The position numbers and the translations under genes were made by a program. A DNA stretch of 64,000 nt from Epiperipatus broadwayi (Eukaryota > Onychophora > Udeonychophora > Euonychophora > Peripatidae): positions 124,001 through 188,000 of the forward strand of contig JAQFVV010012395.1 in the NCBI GenBank assembly GCA_028023455.1, given 5' to 3'. Shown one piece after another: positions 1 through 12,559 of the stretch. The notes under the pieces were generated by a model. The model was not told where the DNA came from. It did not search any database and was given only the letters and a program-made list of their open reading frames with translations. Each line of letters opens with the position of its first letter. Position 1 is the first letter of the stretch.

Positions 1-175
1 TCATGAATTGCTGAGAGATGAGAATGTCTACAGTTTTTCAACCATGTTCTATCTTCTAGATAATAATAGATATCTATGTGTTGCGTATTGGATATTAGCT
101 GGCTATCTGAAAAAGATCTTAGCCCAGATTTGAATTCAGATCATAACATACCATGTGTAAATAATTTTTATTGAT
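1..175. other. A/T-rich non-coding sequence
   Basis: No supported gene or repeat is seen here. It is ordinary A/T-rich sequence leading into a family A repeat. Confidence 0.5.
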
Positions 176-640
176 AATTAATATATAGGGTATATGAGCA
201 CAGATTTTCACACGACCCACAACTCTCCACTCTATCTAATAACACTGATACACTTAAACACATATATGTTGAAAAGATAAACAATCACCAATACATGTAT
301 TTCATGCTAAACCAGCAATCATCAGTTGGTCCAGATTATCATCTCCACACATGCATCCTATAAGTGCTCAGATATTTATTAAGATAGACAATCCTCATAC
401 TTTAATGGACAGGCTTCAATCTACTCCACACTCCAACTCTTCGACCGTCCATCCAATTGAAAATCTGACGATGGAATGTTCAAAGGCCACCCTGAGGCCG
501 AGATTCGTGTCACACCCATGTTGACCTAAGGTCAATCTGAACCCCACATGTACAGGACATAATCCATTTAATACATATGCAAGGATGGGCAGGCATCTCT
601 GCAATGTAATAACTGAAACACAGGCTTATTATATACCTGT
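176..640 (+). repeat. Dispersed repeat family A, longest copy
   Basis: This is the longest copy of a repeat that recurs near 33.1, 33.4, 33.6, 34.25, 50.0 and 50.2 kb. Shared landmarks, in order, are an ACTGATACAC-type stretch, AAGATAAACAATCACCAAT, a segment reading TTTCATGCTAAACCAGCA, CATCAGTTGGTCCAGATTAT, a GTGCTCAG block and TTTAATGGACAGGCTTCAAT. The 3' part (about 430-600) is less A/T-rich and carries a stretch on 'aaggccaccctgaggccgag' not seen in the other copies. The short minus-strand reading frame over 416-604 is part of the repeat, not a host gene. No transposase or reverse transcriptase is present, so it is probably non-autonomous. Confidence 0.7.
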
Positions 641-3480
641 GTCTTAATATAGGGGAGATATAAAAGAGTATGTGGTGAGATTTGGCTTTTTTTTGTATAT
701 AGCCACAAATCTGATTTTTAAAAATTTGATATTTATACTATAAAATTTTCTTTCATTAAAGTGCACTTATCTTTAATGTATTTTTAAGATGTGAATTCAT
801 ATTATAAGTAATTGTTTGACATTATTAGAATAATGAGGAACAGAGTATTTGCTCCTTCTCCAGCTTACATTAAGATGAATTTAATAGCATGTGACAAATT
901 CTAAAAAAAAAATCCTGTAATGGTCAAAACCGTCCAGCTAACATTCAAATTGCCCAAGAGTAATTTGCATGCAGCTCCACATTTCAACGTCATATGATCA
1001 CAAACATTTTCTTTTTATATCTCGTTAGAACTCAGTTAGATGCAAAAGACTGTTATGATATTTTTAATTACTGTTGTGTTTAATTGCAATAAAAACAAGT
1101 GTTAGAATAATGAAAAATTAACGATTTATTTACGTACATACATAATGACAAAATAAATAATAACACAATTGACAAAAATCCTTCGGAAGCATCAGTCTAT
1201 TGGTCTTTTCTCCCGACTTGAAATTTAGAATAACAACACTTAATGATCTATTGTTTTATTTAATTGCCCTAGCTAGTTTGATGAAAAATTAATATGATTA
1301 GATATTCATTGCCCATTATGCACAGACAATATACGGCCCTGTGCATCTTAATAATCCCTGGGTAGATCCAGACTTGCTGCACAGATTAACTGTAACTACC
1401 AATATTTATTAGTATAACCCAGTTTTAAGATTTATTCATCTTACAAGCTTTAGGATATGCTAAAAATCATTTAATAAACTATACTATTAGAAGAACTAAA
1501 CTAACATAAATTCTTTCAGGCTATAGTGCTTGGAAAACTAATACTGAGCAAGCCAAATAAGGGAATAAAAATATTATGTGATACAGACGCTCTTTAATAT
1601 CTCTTCTAATAGTAATCAAAATGCCCTGGTAGAAATCATGCATCTACCTGGCATTTGTGACTGAAACTTACAAAATAACTGGTAGGAATTGGTATCTACC
1701 TGGTAAATAATGATAATAATAAGAAATATAAATGGTGCAAACAGCATATGCATTACTCTTATATATAAACAATCAAAGAGTATACATGCAATACATATAT
1801 ATGGTAGGAATGGGCATTTACTGGATAAATACTACTCAAACTAAGTCGTAGAGCATGAGCAGTGGGAAAACGCATCTGCTTCAATCTCTCTCTTGGATAA
1901 TAAAATTTTATATATACAAGACAGCCTAAAATAGTACATTAGCTCAAAAAAATTTAATATACACAAATATCCTTTCCAATGCTTGCCTATCCCAAACCTG
2001 TCTGGTTATTTTGCTTAAAACTGTAAACTTTTATAACTATGAAAAGTAAACTTTATTAATTTATTGAATCTGTCTATGCAGCCTTTTATCCCATTTAGAT
2101 CTCTGCAGTATTTTACCTTAAAGGTTAAATTGTTATTCTAGTTCATAATACATTGAAAGCTAGTGGAAATGATCATCATTAACTCTTATTTTAAAATAAT
2201 TAACAAAATAATACTAAAGAAACTTTTAGCGAATGGCAAGGGTTGGCAATGATTGGCTAGTTGTTTTGTTATAAATATTTTCTTTTCATGTTAGCAAGCC
2301 ATCATCATTCTGATTTCCAAACATATATATCTATATATGTTTACAAAAAATAAATCATAACAAAATTTCATTGGAAAATAAATATACAGATTTGGAGATT
2401 AATTATCTAATGTTAGTAAAATAATGTTATAAAAATATATAATCAAAGTTCATACAAATTACCCTTTTCATCATTAATAGTTCAAGTTTTGAATTCAGGT
2501 ACTTATATAATTTTTGTGACCCAGTAGGTATAGCATAGCTATGTTTGCTGGTATTCTGTGAAGCTTCTGAAATCATTCTTGCTGACAGACATGATCTTCA
2601 TTAATATGCATTTCTATTTTAGTCAATGGGCAGCATCTGACAGTGTTTCTGTCACTGAATAATGACTGGTCTCTTCTCTACAACTGTGGACTCTTTTGAA
2701 GTTCAGGTGAGATAGAGTTCACATATAATTTGGCTACAATGATCAATATAATGGTTATTTAGTACATTATGGCAATTTCTCTACTTCATAATGGAACTAA
2801 GCTTGTACTCTGCCAGTTTGGCTAGAGTGGAGCAGACAATAGGCTTCTCTATTCTGCCATAATCTTTTAACATTGTTTCTGATGATCAAGAAAGAATGAG
2901 TGAATGAAAAATCAAAGCATAATCATAAGCATAATAATAATTTAATCTTCTGGGAGACCCCTATTTATAGTTCACTGAGTTGCCTTATCAGTTTACATCG
3001 TGTTTCAATTTCATATGTCCATTCATTGGTTGTAGATTAATCCTATACTTTGCTGTGGTCTGTGTTATATTGACCATTTACAGACTTTACAAAATTAGCT
3101 TTGTAATTATAAATTTATTAAACGCACATTGATTACGTAAGTAATATTTACTGAGGCTATAACTTCGATAATATGCGTGTAAAATGCGATAGTAGGGACC
3201 TCTACAGGTGTTTTAACCACAAGCTTACGCTATGGAAAGGGATTAAAATAAAAGATGTTTTGATTAAACTTAAACAACTTATGATATTTATCACCTAATT
3301 AGCTGATCTATATAGAATTTAATTACGTTTATATAATTAATAAAATATTTTGTTTTAACATATTTAAATTGATTTAGATTTAATGAGGCCTAATATATTT
3401 TATATGTGCACATACTTATAGATATGTTTTATTTAGCAAAATGTTAAAAAATGTTAATTTAAAAATTCCTAACAAATTTT
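641..3480. other. Gene-free A/T-rich block with a small inverted repeat
   Basis: No coding exon is supported. Two features stand out. A perfect 12-bp inverted pair (TACTATTAGAAG at 1483, CTTCTAATAGTA at 1603) bounds about 132 bp. Related phrases of the type 'tggtaggaat...ctacctggta' recur near 1628, 1680 and 1803, suggesting an old degenerate repeat. An exon-like segment at about 2624-2707 has good-looking splice signals but stops in all frames. Confidence 0.45.
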
Positions 3481-3489
3481 TTTAAATTA

Positions 3490-3830
3490 TATTCTTGAAG
3501 TGCATATCTAGTGCTTCAATATATATATAATTAAATTGAGAGAGTGCAATAATGTAAAATACATCTAGTATTTTAATAATATGCAACACTTCAAGATTAG
3601 TTCTCATAGAACTGACTTGTTAAGTAAATAAAATACTCCTAAGTTCAAAACTTAATACAATTTTTTTAATTATAAAGAAAAAAATCAAACTGTCTTTTCA
3701 CTTTACCTCATTTTCTTATATATAGATTTGTCTGAAACTCTTAGATCAGAAAGCATAAATTTAAATTAGTCATATTATTTATTTTAAAGATATTTTTAAT
3801 TACTTTATATTAATAATTAATATGTGTGAG
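3490..3830 (+). repeat. Foldback repeat family C, half copy
   Basis: The block containing TTTACCTCATTTTCTTATAT and the following 'gatttgtctgaaactcttagatca' phrase (about 3700-3760) matches 5280-5330 in the same orientation and the reverse complement of 5420-5460 and 5690-5740. The part before it (near 3545-3640, with 'agagtgcaataatg' and 'caacacttcaagat') resembles 5140-5230. It is a single arm of the element seen in palindromic form at 5.1-5.6 kb. No open reading frame of note is present. Confidence 0.5.
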
Positions 3831-5129
3831 ATTATGCTTAATTTATACATTGGCAATACTAATTCAAAGAATGAAATATGCAATATAAGATATATTCAGT
3901 GTTTTAACCTTTCTGTTTACAATTATGAAATTTTCTCAGGCTGGAAGTCAAGAAATTATATTTGCATTTTTTGCCCTCTGCTGACAAATTCTGCAAAGCT
4001 CTTTTTTTTGTACAGCTTTAAAATTCTAATAATATTAAATAGTGCTAACACACTTATAAGTAAAGCTGTAAAATTAATAGCAATTAACTAATTAAAATGG
4101 TTTAGTGCTTTCGAAAAAATGTATTTCTTATAATCATAGTCTGTTATGACTCATTCATTGGAATCATTCTATATGTATAATATGCAAACTTTATGCAAAT
4201 AAGTCAGTTAGCCCATCTTTCTGATATAGCAAAACATGCTTCTTTACGATTAATGGTGAAGGAGTCTTCTGCTATGAAGTAAATCTTCTTTACCTTATGT
4301 TTAACATCATGTCTCTCAGTACAAACCAATTTTGCAAAGGTGGGTTCAAACTTGTGTCTGGATACTATTTGATGTTGTGCAAAAATTGAAGTCCATTCTG
4401 GGTTAGTATGTGACTTATTATACCTATACTTATGTATATATTTTTTCTAATATTTTAATTTCAAAAACATTCAAAAGATGGCAGGAAAATCGAATATGCA
4501 GGTCCTCAAAGTGTCTTAAACTTCACAATGATGGGTATCCATTATATATTTTGTGATCTCAAACTTTGAGAAATTACTTCAAGAAAATATTACAATGGTC
4601 TAAAAACTTGCTTTTTTGGAAAGTTTATGATGATTTTTGTATTGTAATTGCATAATAATTATTACAAGTTGAAAATATATATTATTACACATTTATTTTT
4701 TACAGAAATGTTTTATTTTTAAATATAAAAGAATATATTCTTCTGAATATTGTTACCATAGAGATTACAGTCAGGCAAACTACAACTGTCTAAAAATGAT
4801 GTTGCTCAACAGACTGTTATAATATTTAGCGATATCATAAAAATTATGATAAAATTTTAAACTTTTAAAGCACAAATTGATAGGTTTACAAGATATTAAA
4901 AATAATTTGTTCAGATTTTTAAAACAAACATCAAATAAAAAAGATTTTGTTCATTTGGAAAATTAAATCTGCTCCACCTAATTTTTAAAATAATTTCCCA
5001 AATCAAATGTGATTTTTTTGAAATTTATTAATTTCTAAACAAAAATATCTATCAAAGAGGTCAAATTTATTATATTTTGATAAATAATAATGGTTTAATA
5101 TTAAAGTGCAAGTTGAAAGCTTAAATCTA

Positions 5130-5620
5130 GTGAAAACAAAGACATCTGTCAGAGTACAGGAAAGTTAATAATACATAACACTTTGAGATGATTTCTTATG
5201 TGACTGGTTAATAAAATAAATAAAATACAAGACAAAGCATAAAACTTTTTTTAAAATAGAGAAAGAATTGGAACGTCTTCTCTCTTTACCTTATTTTCTT
5301 ATATAGAGATACGTCTGAACACTTTGATCAGGAATCATGAATTTAAATCAATTATACTATTTATTTTAACACTATTTTAAATTGATTTATATTAATAACT
5401 GACATTCTTTATGGTCAAAGTGTTTCAAACAAACCTCTATATAAGAAAATTAGAGAAGACATGCATTGCTCTTATTCTTTGACTTGGGAGTATATAATTT
5501 ACATAATAAATCAGTTGCATGAGAAATAATCTCAAAATATTACATATTATTAAACAATTGGATGTACCTTATATCACATATTTTATTCTTTGAATTAGTA
5601 TTGAGAATGTTTAAATTGAC
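5130..5620. repeat. Foldback element, family C, with two inverted arms
   Basis: The sequence is roughly symmetric about position 5400. The left arm contains TCTTATATAGAGATACGTCT (near 5300) and ACACTTTGATCA. The right arm contains the reverse counterparts 'ggtcaaagtgtttcaaac' and CTCTATATAAGAAAAT (near 5435). The outer parts also pair: 'gatgatttcttatgtgactggttaat' near 5190 with 'cagttgcatgagaaataatctc' near 5510. This is the layout of a MITE or foldback transposon without coding capacity. Confidence 0.6.
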
Positions 5621-5639
5621 AGTAATCTCACACATATCA

Positions 5640-5745
5640 ATTATTAATATAAAGCAATTAACAATAGCTGTTTTAAGTTCATTCTTTTTGCCAAAATGTT
5701 TCAGACAAATCTCTATATAAAAATGAGGTAAAGAGAGAAAACAGC
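5640..5745 (-). repeat. Family C repeat fragment
   Basis: This is a reverse-orientation fragment with 'gttcattctttttgccaaaatgtttcagacaaatctctatata' and 'atgaggtaaagagagaaaa'. It matches the arms at 3.7 and 5.3-5.45 kb and lies just downstream of the complete foldback copy. Confidence 0.5.
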
Positions 5746-6249
5746 ATGATCTTTAATTTAAATAAATTTATCATAATTATTGTATATATATACTATAATG
5801 GATAAGCATTACATGAGATATTTAAAAGTATATTAAGAATATTCAGAGAAAAATAATAATGTATTATTATTAATGAAAAAGTCTGTCAGTTTAATAAATA
5901 GAATAAAAAGAGTTTAGAAGAGATCAAAAGTCAACTAGGAAGTAAACACAAAGAAAAAAAATTTTGTATTTGAATCTCAAGTTAAAATAAAAGAAACCAA
6001 GAAGAGGGAAAAATACAATTAAAATATCATTTAGTTTAAAAATTTTAATTAAATTTACTATTTATGGGTAATAGCTTATCTTTGCTTGAAATAAGAGTAC
6101 AAATTCCAAAAAGTTATGAAGTATAATGAAAATAAAAGAAAACTAATTGTGTAAAGGTAACTTAAAGATTATAAAGTTAGTTGGTAAAATAATTTAAACT
6201 AAAATATTAATTGTAAAAAAAAGATCAAGAGAATTGTCATATAAATAAG

Positions 6250-6640
6250 ATGAAAAAATTTTTCTTTCAAATAAAATCTATTATAACTTTAAGAATTAAA
6301 ACAGTCATTATGGCTGACTTGGTTTCTGCCCAAATATATCAAAATGGGCTCAGACACGGTATAAAACCTTACGACCAATTGGGGAATTCATTGATAGAAC
6401 ATTATTCATTTGTTTTAAAATATTTGTGCTCATATCATTATGCATTATCACTCATGGATTAGCTTTGGAGCCTTGTCTTGTTCAAAAAGATAAGCCCAGC
6501 AAAGTGCTTGTTACCCCTCAAACTGCTGTTACTTCTCAGCCTAGTGCAACCCTTCAACTGCCTCCTACTTATACTCCTACTTCCAGTATTGCTGGCGAAA
6601 AGTCGGTCTCCCAATATTTAAGAAGAATGAAATTCTGATA
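6250..6640 (+). other. Two overlapping short ORFs, unrecognised
   Basis: Two reading frames overlap here (6250-6462 and 6426-6638, 70 residues each). The second has a more protein-like, Pro/Thr/Ser-rich composition (around ...VLVTPQTAV... and ...LQLPPTYTPTSS...) and comes from sequence less A/T-rich than its surroundings. No family was recognised. It could be a decayed transposon-encoded segment or chance coding. No flanking splice sites or promoter decide it. Confidence 0.2.
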
Positions 6641-6718
6641 TCTATTTTAAAATAATGCATAAGTAATCTATACTTACTTTTTTAAATTTATTTTTAATTT
6701 ATTTATTTATACTTGTTG

Positions 6719-6770
6719 TAATTTTAGATAATAATTCTGTACAATTGTACAGAATTATTATCTAAAATTA
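6719..6770. repeat. Perfect 52-bp palindrome
   Basis: The sequence is exactly self-complementary about the centre CAATTG (6742-6747). The left half runs from TAATTTTAGATAATAATTCT and the right half ends in AGAATTATTATCTAAAATTA. There is no spacer, so it could extrude as a cruciform. It is flanked by A/T-rich sequence with no gene next to it. Confidence 0.9.
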
Positions 6771-9700
6771 TTCAAATAGAGAAAAGTATAATCTAATTAA
6801 AAATTTAAATAATTTTATAAATTGTCTAATCTAGAAGGAATTATGTTTTATTCAAAGTAGTAATTTATCCCACTGATTAGATAATCAATACTGTAATTAA
6901 AGTTGTAATTAAAATAAAATAAAAAAGATTAATTAAATAGAAAAAAGAAACTTGAAACTGATTAATGACGTGAGTGAGCCTAGACAATGGTTTGTCAAGG
7001 GTATAAAGGTTACTAAATTTTCATTAGGATTATTCTGCTGCAGTCTGCTATTCTGTTGTTATTCCGCTCTTATTTCAATTCTGATCCTGTTAATTTAATT
7101 TGGCTGCTGCTAGATATATTGATTTTTGCTGACTTATCACCTGCTGAATTTTGCAGACTCATAAAAATGTAATAGCTCATCCTTCAATGATGTATAGCTA
7201 TTTATGTGGATACCCTAACATCACATGCAGTGCTAAACTTACAACAGGATATTCATTCAGTTTTTATCACTCAGTTCCTGGGCATTTGATATCTGGAAAT
7301 GTGACAAAAAATCCTTGACATGCCATTGCTGAGACATTCAAATATCATTATTGAAGACTACTGCTGAATAAGCCATGAATATATATGCTGCCCTGGAAAG
7401 GAGAAGTGACAACCTGTTAAAAGAAATAGAGAACTTATTTAAGAAAGTCATCCATAAACTCTAGAAACTGTCAAGAAAACGGGGGTGATCACTCCAGTAA
7501 AAATATAGAAAAACATAGGTCAATATGGGAAATTAATTCAAAGTCTAGACATAAAAAACATACAGTAGTAAGATTTCATACCCTTAATAAACTTTCATAA
7601 ATTAGAAATAATTAAATTCTTACTACTAGTTTAAAGTAGATTTAACTGTACTGAATAACTGTAACTAGTTTAATGTAGTTTTATTTTATTATTACTATTA
7701 TAATGAGTTTTTTTGTAAATAAATGATTTTTAATAAATTAATTTGGCTTAAATTCTCTCTCTCCATACTTTGCCATATAACATTTAATTAATAAAATTCA
7801 CATAACATACTTGTTAATCCAAGGTAATCTATATTTAACATATTAATTCATTATTAAATTCCTTATAACTTCGTTGTTTATCATATTTAAAACTTGCCTT
7901 GATAATCCATAATTTATGAGTAGCATTTTATTATTTAGTTTTCCTAATCCATTATTCAGTGAATAGTATTCAAATATTTAGCATTGAAAAATCCGTACTG
8001 CATTTCTTTAAGCACTAGATACAAATTCATAGTTTGTTACATGCAGCAATTTCATTTCATTTGAACAGATATTATAATTTTATTCAAAGGATTAGCATTG
8101 ATTACTTCTTTAATTTGAAATATATAATTACTCTATTCACTTATAGTCATTAATCCATATTGCTAATGGTTCTGATTGTAAATCTGCTCAAGGAAAGAGT
8201 TTATTATTTATAACAAAATGATTCTCATTTCTTTTTAAATCAAAGTTCGTTTCTCTAGGTTACAAGTTTATGGAGGGATATTTGAGTTGAAAAAATTGTT
8301 TCAAGTTTTTCCTTACATAATCAAAGATGAGACAATTCACAACATTGAGATGAATGTGCAATCTTTTTTTGTGAAGAAAATAATTATTTTTACAATAATT
8401 TGAAAATAAACATCAGCTACTCATTTGAAGTTAATAAATATGTTCCAAATCTATCATCAACTATAGTGATACAGCATTTCATAAGTCAATTTGTCCACTT
8501 TTCCACTAATAGTTGACTGTAATAAATGATATTCTTGAAATAAAGAATTAGTGAATTAATTAATGATGGATTTTGATTTATTTGCCATTATTCATCTTTT
8601 CCTAGTACAATGAGGTCATTTTTAGCCAGCAAAGGCAAATGCCCAGACTAGTTAATCTAATCGATCATCATATAGATGGCAACCAAAATGGCTATTTAAA
8701 AATTTGAATCTGTTTAGGTTTTGATTGCAATAAAAATTTATAACGACTGTCTGGATTTTTCAAACATCAGGTTTTATACCAGTTATTGCATATCTGGATT
8801 ACAGAATATTCTCCATCATGTATTGGGATTTCTTAGTTTGTCCTTGAAATATTGAAAGAGGTCGTCATGGCGACTGCCAGGCAAATGTAATAGATGCTAA
8901 GATTTTTGAATCAGTGCAGTAAAAACTTTATGAATGACATTTAAAAATGAAGAAAATAATAATAATAATTTCAGTCTTTTCTAATCGTTTCGACTTTTAT
9001 TTCCGGATTTTGAAATAATATTCCAAACATTTATTTAAAATAAAAAAATCATAAAATAATAAAGTTATCAGGTATTTATTCAATTAAATTTAAGGTAATC
9101 TTTTAATAAATATCATTAAATAAATATTCTAGCAAACTAAATCAATTTTTGCTAAATTTAAAATCTAAACACATAAGCTTTCACACTCGTGCACAAAATA
9201 TAAAAATGTAAAAACTGTTTATTCTGCACATAAATAAAAATGTAATCTAAATATAATTGCTTCACCTCAAAATATTTTAGTGTGGTAATGTTAAATTCAT
9301 AATTCTATTATTTATTTCTGTATGAAAGTAGTTGTTTATATGTGGAGTAATTCTATACGTTTATACCATTTGACAAAATATATTATAACAAGATGGGGAT
9401 ATTAGGTTAAGGTTAGGTGATGGCAAATCTTCCCCAAAATACAAAAATATTTCAAATAATGAAATTTAAAGTATAATATTTTAAGATATAAGATTACAAT
9501 AATAAAGACAGATATTAATATCAAAAATATAGAGTAAGGTATTAAAGTATATCATATTAGAGTAATGTTTGATATCAATAAATATATAAGTAATGTTATA
9601 TATTCTAAGAGCATGAGATCCTGAGATCTCTGACACATCAGTCCAGTTAACTCCCTAGAGTAACTATGATTATCATTAACCATAAATTTACCAGCATTAT

Positions 9701-10356
9701 AAATAAGTAATGATCATCCATCATTATGATTGATCAATAATAAAATAAATCAACAGTCAATCTTGTGACTGGATTTGAAATGGGTCTACTGTATATCAGA
9801 CCAAGTATTTACCGTTTGCCAGCTTGGAGCAATTATTTAACCATTAATTTGGATCCACCAACCTAAGCGTCAATCCATAGGATATACAATCATAAAAACA
9901 ATAATACTGGGATATTAAAACATGCTGATCATCATCAATGCTTGTACTGGCCATTATAAACTTAATTTCTAATAGAGACTAAACTAAGATAAAATGTAGT
10001 GCATGGGCTTTAAAGAATATACTTTTAGCACCAACCAGGATTCCTGGATACCCCTGCACTAATATACACCCTTTCCGTATATCAGATCATTATGCTCAAA
10101 TCTAGCTCAGAGAATATAAGCTCTATAATTGTTACTGCGATCAAGAGATGATGATGCGACATATAATAATCTAAAAAACATTTAGAATTAAGTCACTGGA
10201 ATAATTTTAACAATGATATATAAGTTTATTAATATCAATAAAAAATGATATTGTGTTTAGAATTTGGTAATACTCATAGAAGCCTGATTTTGATTAATAT
10301 ACAAAATAAAACTACCACATTGTGATTTACAATATCTCTCAATGGGTTTACATACA

Positions 10357-10387
<31 letters not shown>

Positions 10388-10900
10388 CACAAATACATGT
10401 TTTATAATATACAATGAATATATTTCAATTGACATTTAATAAAATTATAAAAATGATTAAATTTTACGTGTTTACTTGACACTCATTGATATATATACAC
10501 ACAGACATGACATAATAATTTCTGAACATATTTGAATTGCCATAAAATAAAATACTGTAACGATATATAAATATGCCGTTACATTAATTTAAAATAAAAT
10601 CTTAAAGTTCGCAAATAAAAATAAAATCTATTAAAAAAAAAAAAACTAAATGCTAAAATTAAAATGTTTGTTAAACGTATATATTTGCACAGATGCAAAA
10701 CTTTAAAAATATTTTTTTAAAAAACAAAGAAATAAGTATTTGAACGTACTTTTTTATAAAAAAAGTACAAGATTTAAAGATAAAATATTTTTGTAGATGT
10801 AAATGATTGTTTATTAATTATCCAAAAGCTGTGTAATTAAAAAGTCAGATGAAAAATAGGTAAGAGAATAAAGAGATTTTAGCTTGACCAATGGAAGCAA
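6771..10900. other. Gene-free A/T-rich block
   Basis: No coding exon, transposase or RNA gene is supported. Slightly less A/T-rich patches occur at about 7000-7500 and 9600-10140, without an open frame of interest. A short TTAGGTTAAGGTTAGG run lies at 9402-9417. A dinucleotide tract (AC then AT) is at about 10358-10388. Confidence 0.5.
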
Positions 10901-10968
10901 ATAAAATCCCGGACCATAATGAAAAAATGGAACAGTGGCGTTTTTGTTTGTGGAATCTATAGGAGGAC

Positions 10969-11000
10969 TATAAAAAGAAAAATATTGAGTTCCAGTCAGT
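10969..11000 (+). promoter_or_regulatory. Candidate TATA plus initiator core promoter
   Basis: TATAAAAA starts at 10969 and TCAGT lies at 10996-11000. If the A at 10998 is the start site, the TATA box begins 29 bases upstream, which is the spacing expected for an arthropod TATA/Inr promoter. The pair sits in a patch less A/T-rich than its surroundings and is followed by an exon-like block. Either motif alone would be common by chance here; only the spacing and context raise it. It could also belong to a retroelement. Confidence 0.35.
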
Positions 11001-11178
11001 TCCAACTTGATTTTGTGAAAAGAACGATAAGACACACTTGTCGTTCTCTCTCATTTATTTTAAAAAATGAAAAGACTGTGATACCAGGATTTTTCCAGCT
11101 AAGGATGCCTTCAGATTGACCAGGTTTCAAATAAGGACTCCGTGGAAATTAACACCAGGAACCGGGAGCTCTTCTACT
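10998..11178 (+). other. Candidate 5' exon downstream of the TATA/Inr pair
   Basis: From the putative start at 10998, the sequence runs through a less A/T-rich stretch (notably 11085-11178) to a good donor-like GTAAGC at 11179. The ATG codons inside open only tiny frames (at 11067 and 11106). One other frame is open over about 11070-11190, but no family was recognised. If real, it would be mostly 5' untranslated. It lies about 19 kb upstream of the first recognised esterase exon on the same strand, so it could be that gene's leader, but nothing in the sequence links them. Confidence 0.22.
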
Positions 11179-11424
11179 GTAAGCTATATGAACTAAACAA
11201 TTTTTAAAATCATAAAAAAAAAGGAATAATTAAAAACTTTCATCAGGGTTTGACAAATTTAATAAACAAGCCAACTTAAATGTTAAAATGGACTCTTATC
11301 TTATTTTTGTAAGTTTCAAATCAATTAATAATGTTTAATTTTATATGTTTGTCTTTGATAAAAAAATCATTTCCATTTATTATTTTATTTGTATTAATAT
11401 TTATTGTTTAAATTTTAAATGAGG

Positions 11425-11705
11425 AAATTTAAGGTTGGGTATAGACATTGCATAGATTCGTTAGCGGTTGATTATGTTGTGGTTTTCACATTCAATTAGA
11501 ATATATAAGTCATCGATGTCACTGTGGAATCTTACGATGAATGCTATTGGGTTTTGTGTATTCCCTATGCAATTGATAGTATCGATGATTTTGTATTTTG
11601 CTCGGTTGTGTTTATTTTGAAATGTTTTTAACTGTGGAATCTGTGCAGCCGATCTATACTCGACATTATAAAACAAATTGTATAAAATTCATCTTTGTGA
11701 ACATA
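11425..11705. repeat. Dispersed repeat family D, copy 1
   Basis: This copy aligns along most of its length with 12208-12540. Shared landmarks are GTTGGGTATAGAC, 'ggttcgttagcggtt', ATTATGTTGTGGTTTTCA, 'gatgaatgctattgggtt', GTTTATTTTGAAATGTTTTT and CCGATCTATACTCGACATT. The copies are visibly diverged, with indels. The short minus-strand frame over 11461-11676 is inside the repeat. No enzyme domain is seen. Confidence 0.65.
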
Positions 11706-12159
11706 TCTAAATGTTACATTTAAGTCGGGCGTGAATGGTTATATAGATTTGTAGTTATATATATGTTTAAGGGAGCGTAATCTTAAGTTATTTGTTTTCC
11801 TAGTTAAATTGGGTCAATGGATTAGATGTATTGATATAATTAGTAAATGTAGCAGGAGATCTGCTATGGGCAGGATTGCAAATATATGCTGCACATCCCC
11901 TGTATGCCTATGGGAGGAATTATAAGATGGAGACCACAGTTCCTTCCTATGGAGTTTTTTTTTATTGCTCTTATCGTTAGATAGATGTAGTATTCCTATC
12001 TGATGAAAGGCAATTTCTTCTCTTAACCTATTTGTGCTGTTGTAGTCGTATTACATTGAATACATTGATATATCAGATGGATTGAAGTTGGTTTGACTGC
12101 GAACTTTTGGCCTAAGGTTGAACAAGGATAGAATATTTTCTTTTCAAATGCAAATCTAT

Positions 12160-12545
12160 GTAGTCTATTCATACTCGACACTCTAAATAAAAATGCATTA
12201 AAAATAAGTTGGGTATAGACGCTTGCATGGGTTCGTTACCGGTTAATTATGTTATTGGTTTTCATATTTGATCAAAATGTATAGACATTAGGTAAATACT
12301 GATACCTTACAGTGAGTATCTAAGATGTATTTATGTCGGATGTCTTTTAAGTTATTGGTGTCTTGCGGCATCTTGTGATGAATGCCATTGGGTTTCTTAT
12401 AAATTCCCCTCTGCATTTCCATGAATGACTTTATATTTTGATCATTTATGTTTACTTTGAAATGTTTTTGACCGTGTAATCTATGTAACCGATCTATACT
12501 CAACATTTATAAAACAAACTTTTATAAATCCATCTGTGCGAACTT
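12160..12545. repeat. Dispersed repeat family D, copy 2 with partial third end
   Basis: The second copy starts near GTTGGGTATAGACGCTTGCA (about 12210) and ends near CCGATCTATACTCAACATTT. Just before it (12165-12205), another 'tcatactcgacactctaaat' end piece precedes the next GTTGGGTATAG. End and start therefore abut, as in a tandem arrangement with a unit of roughly 780 bp. The element type is unknown. Confidence 0.55.
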
Positions 12546-12559
12546 ATAATAGCATAAAA

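Noticed and set aside
2624-2707. Exon-like block with TCTATTTTAG before it and CAG|GTGAGA after it
   Set aside because: All three frames contain a stop within the block, and no family was recognised. At most it could be untranslated.
3822-4091. 89-codon plus-strand ORF
   Set aside because: Composition follows the A/T-rich background (Ile, Asn, Tyr, Phe), with no domain, no promoter and overlap with the edge of a repeat.
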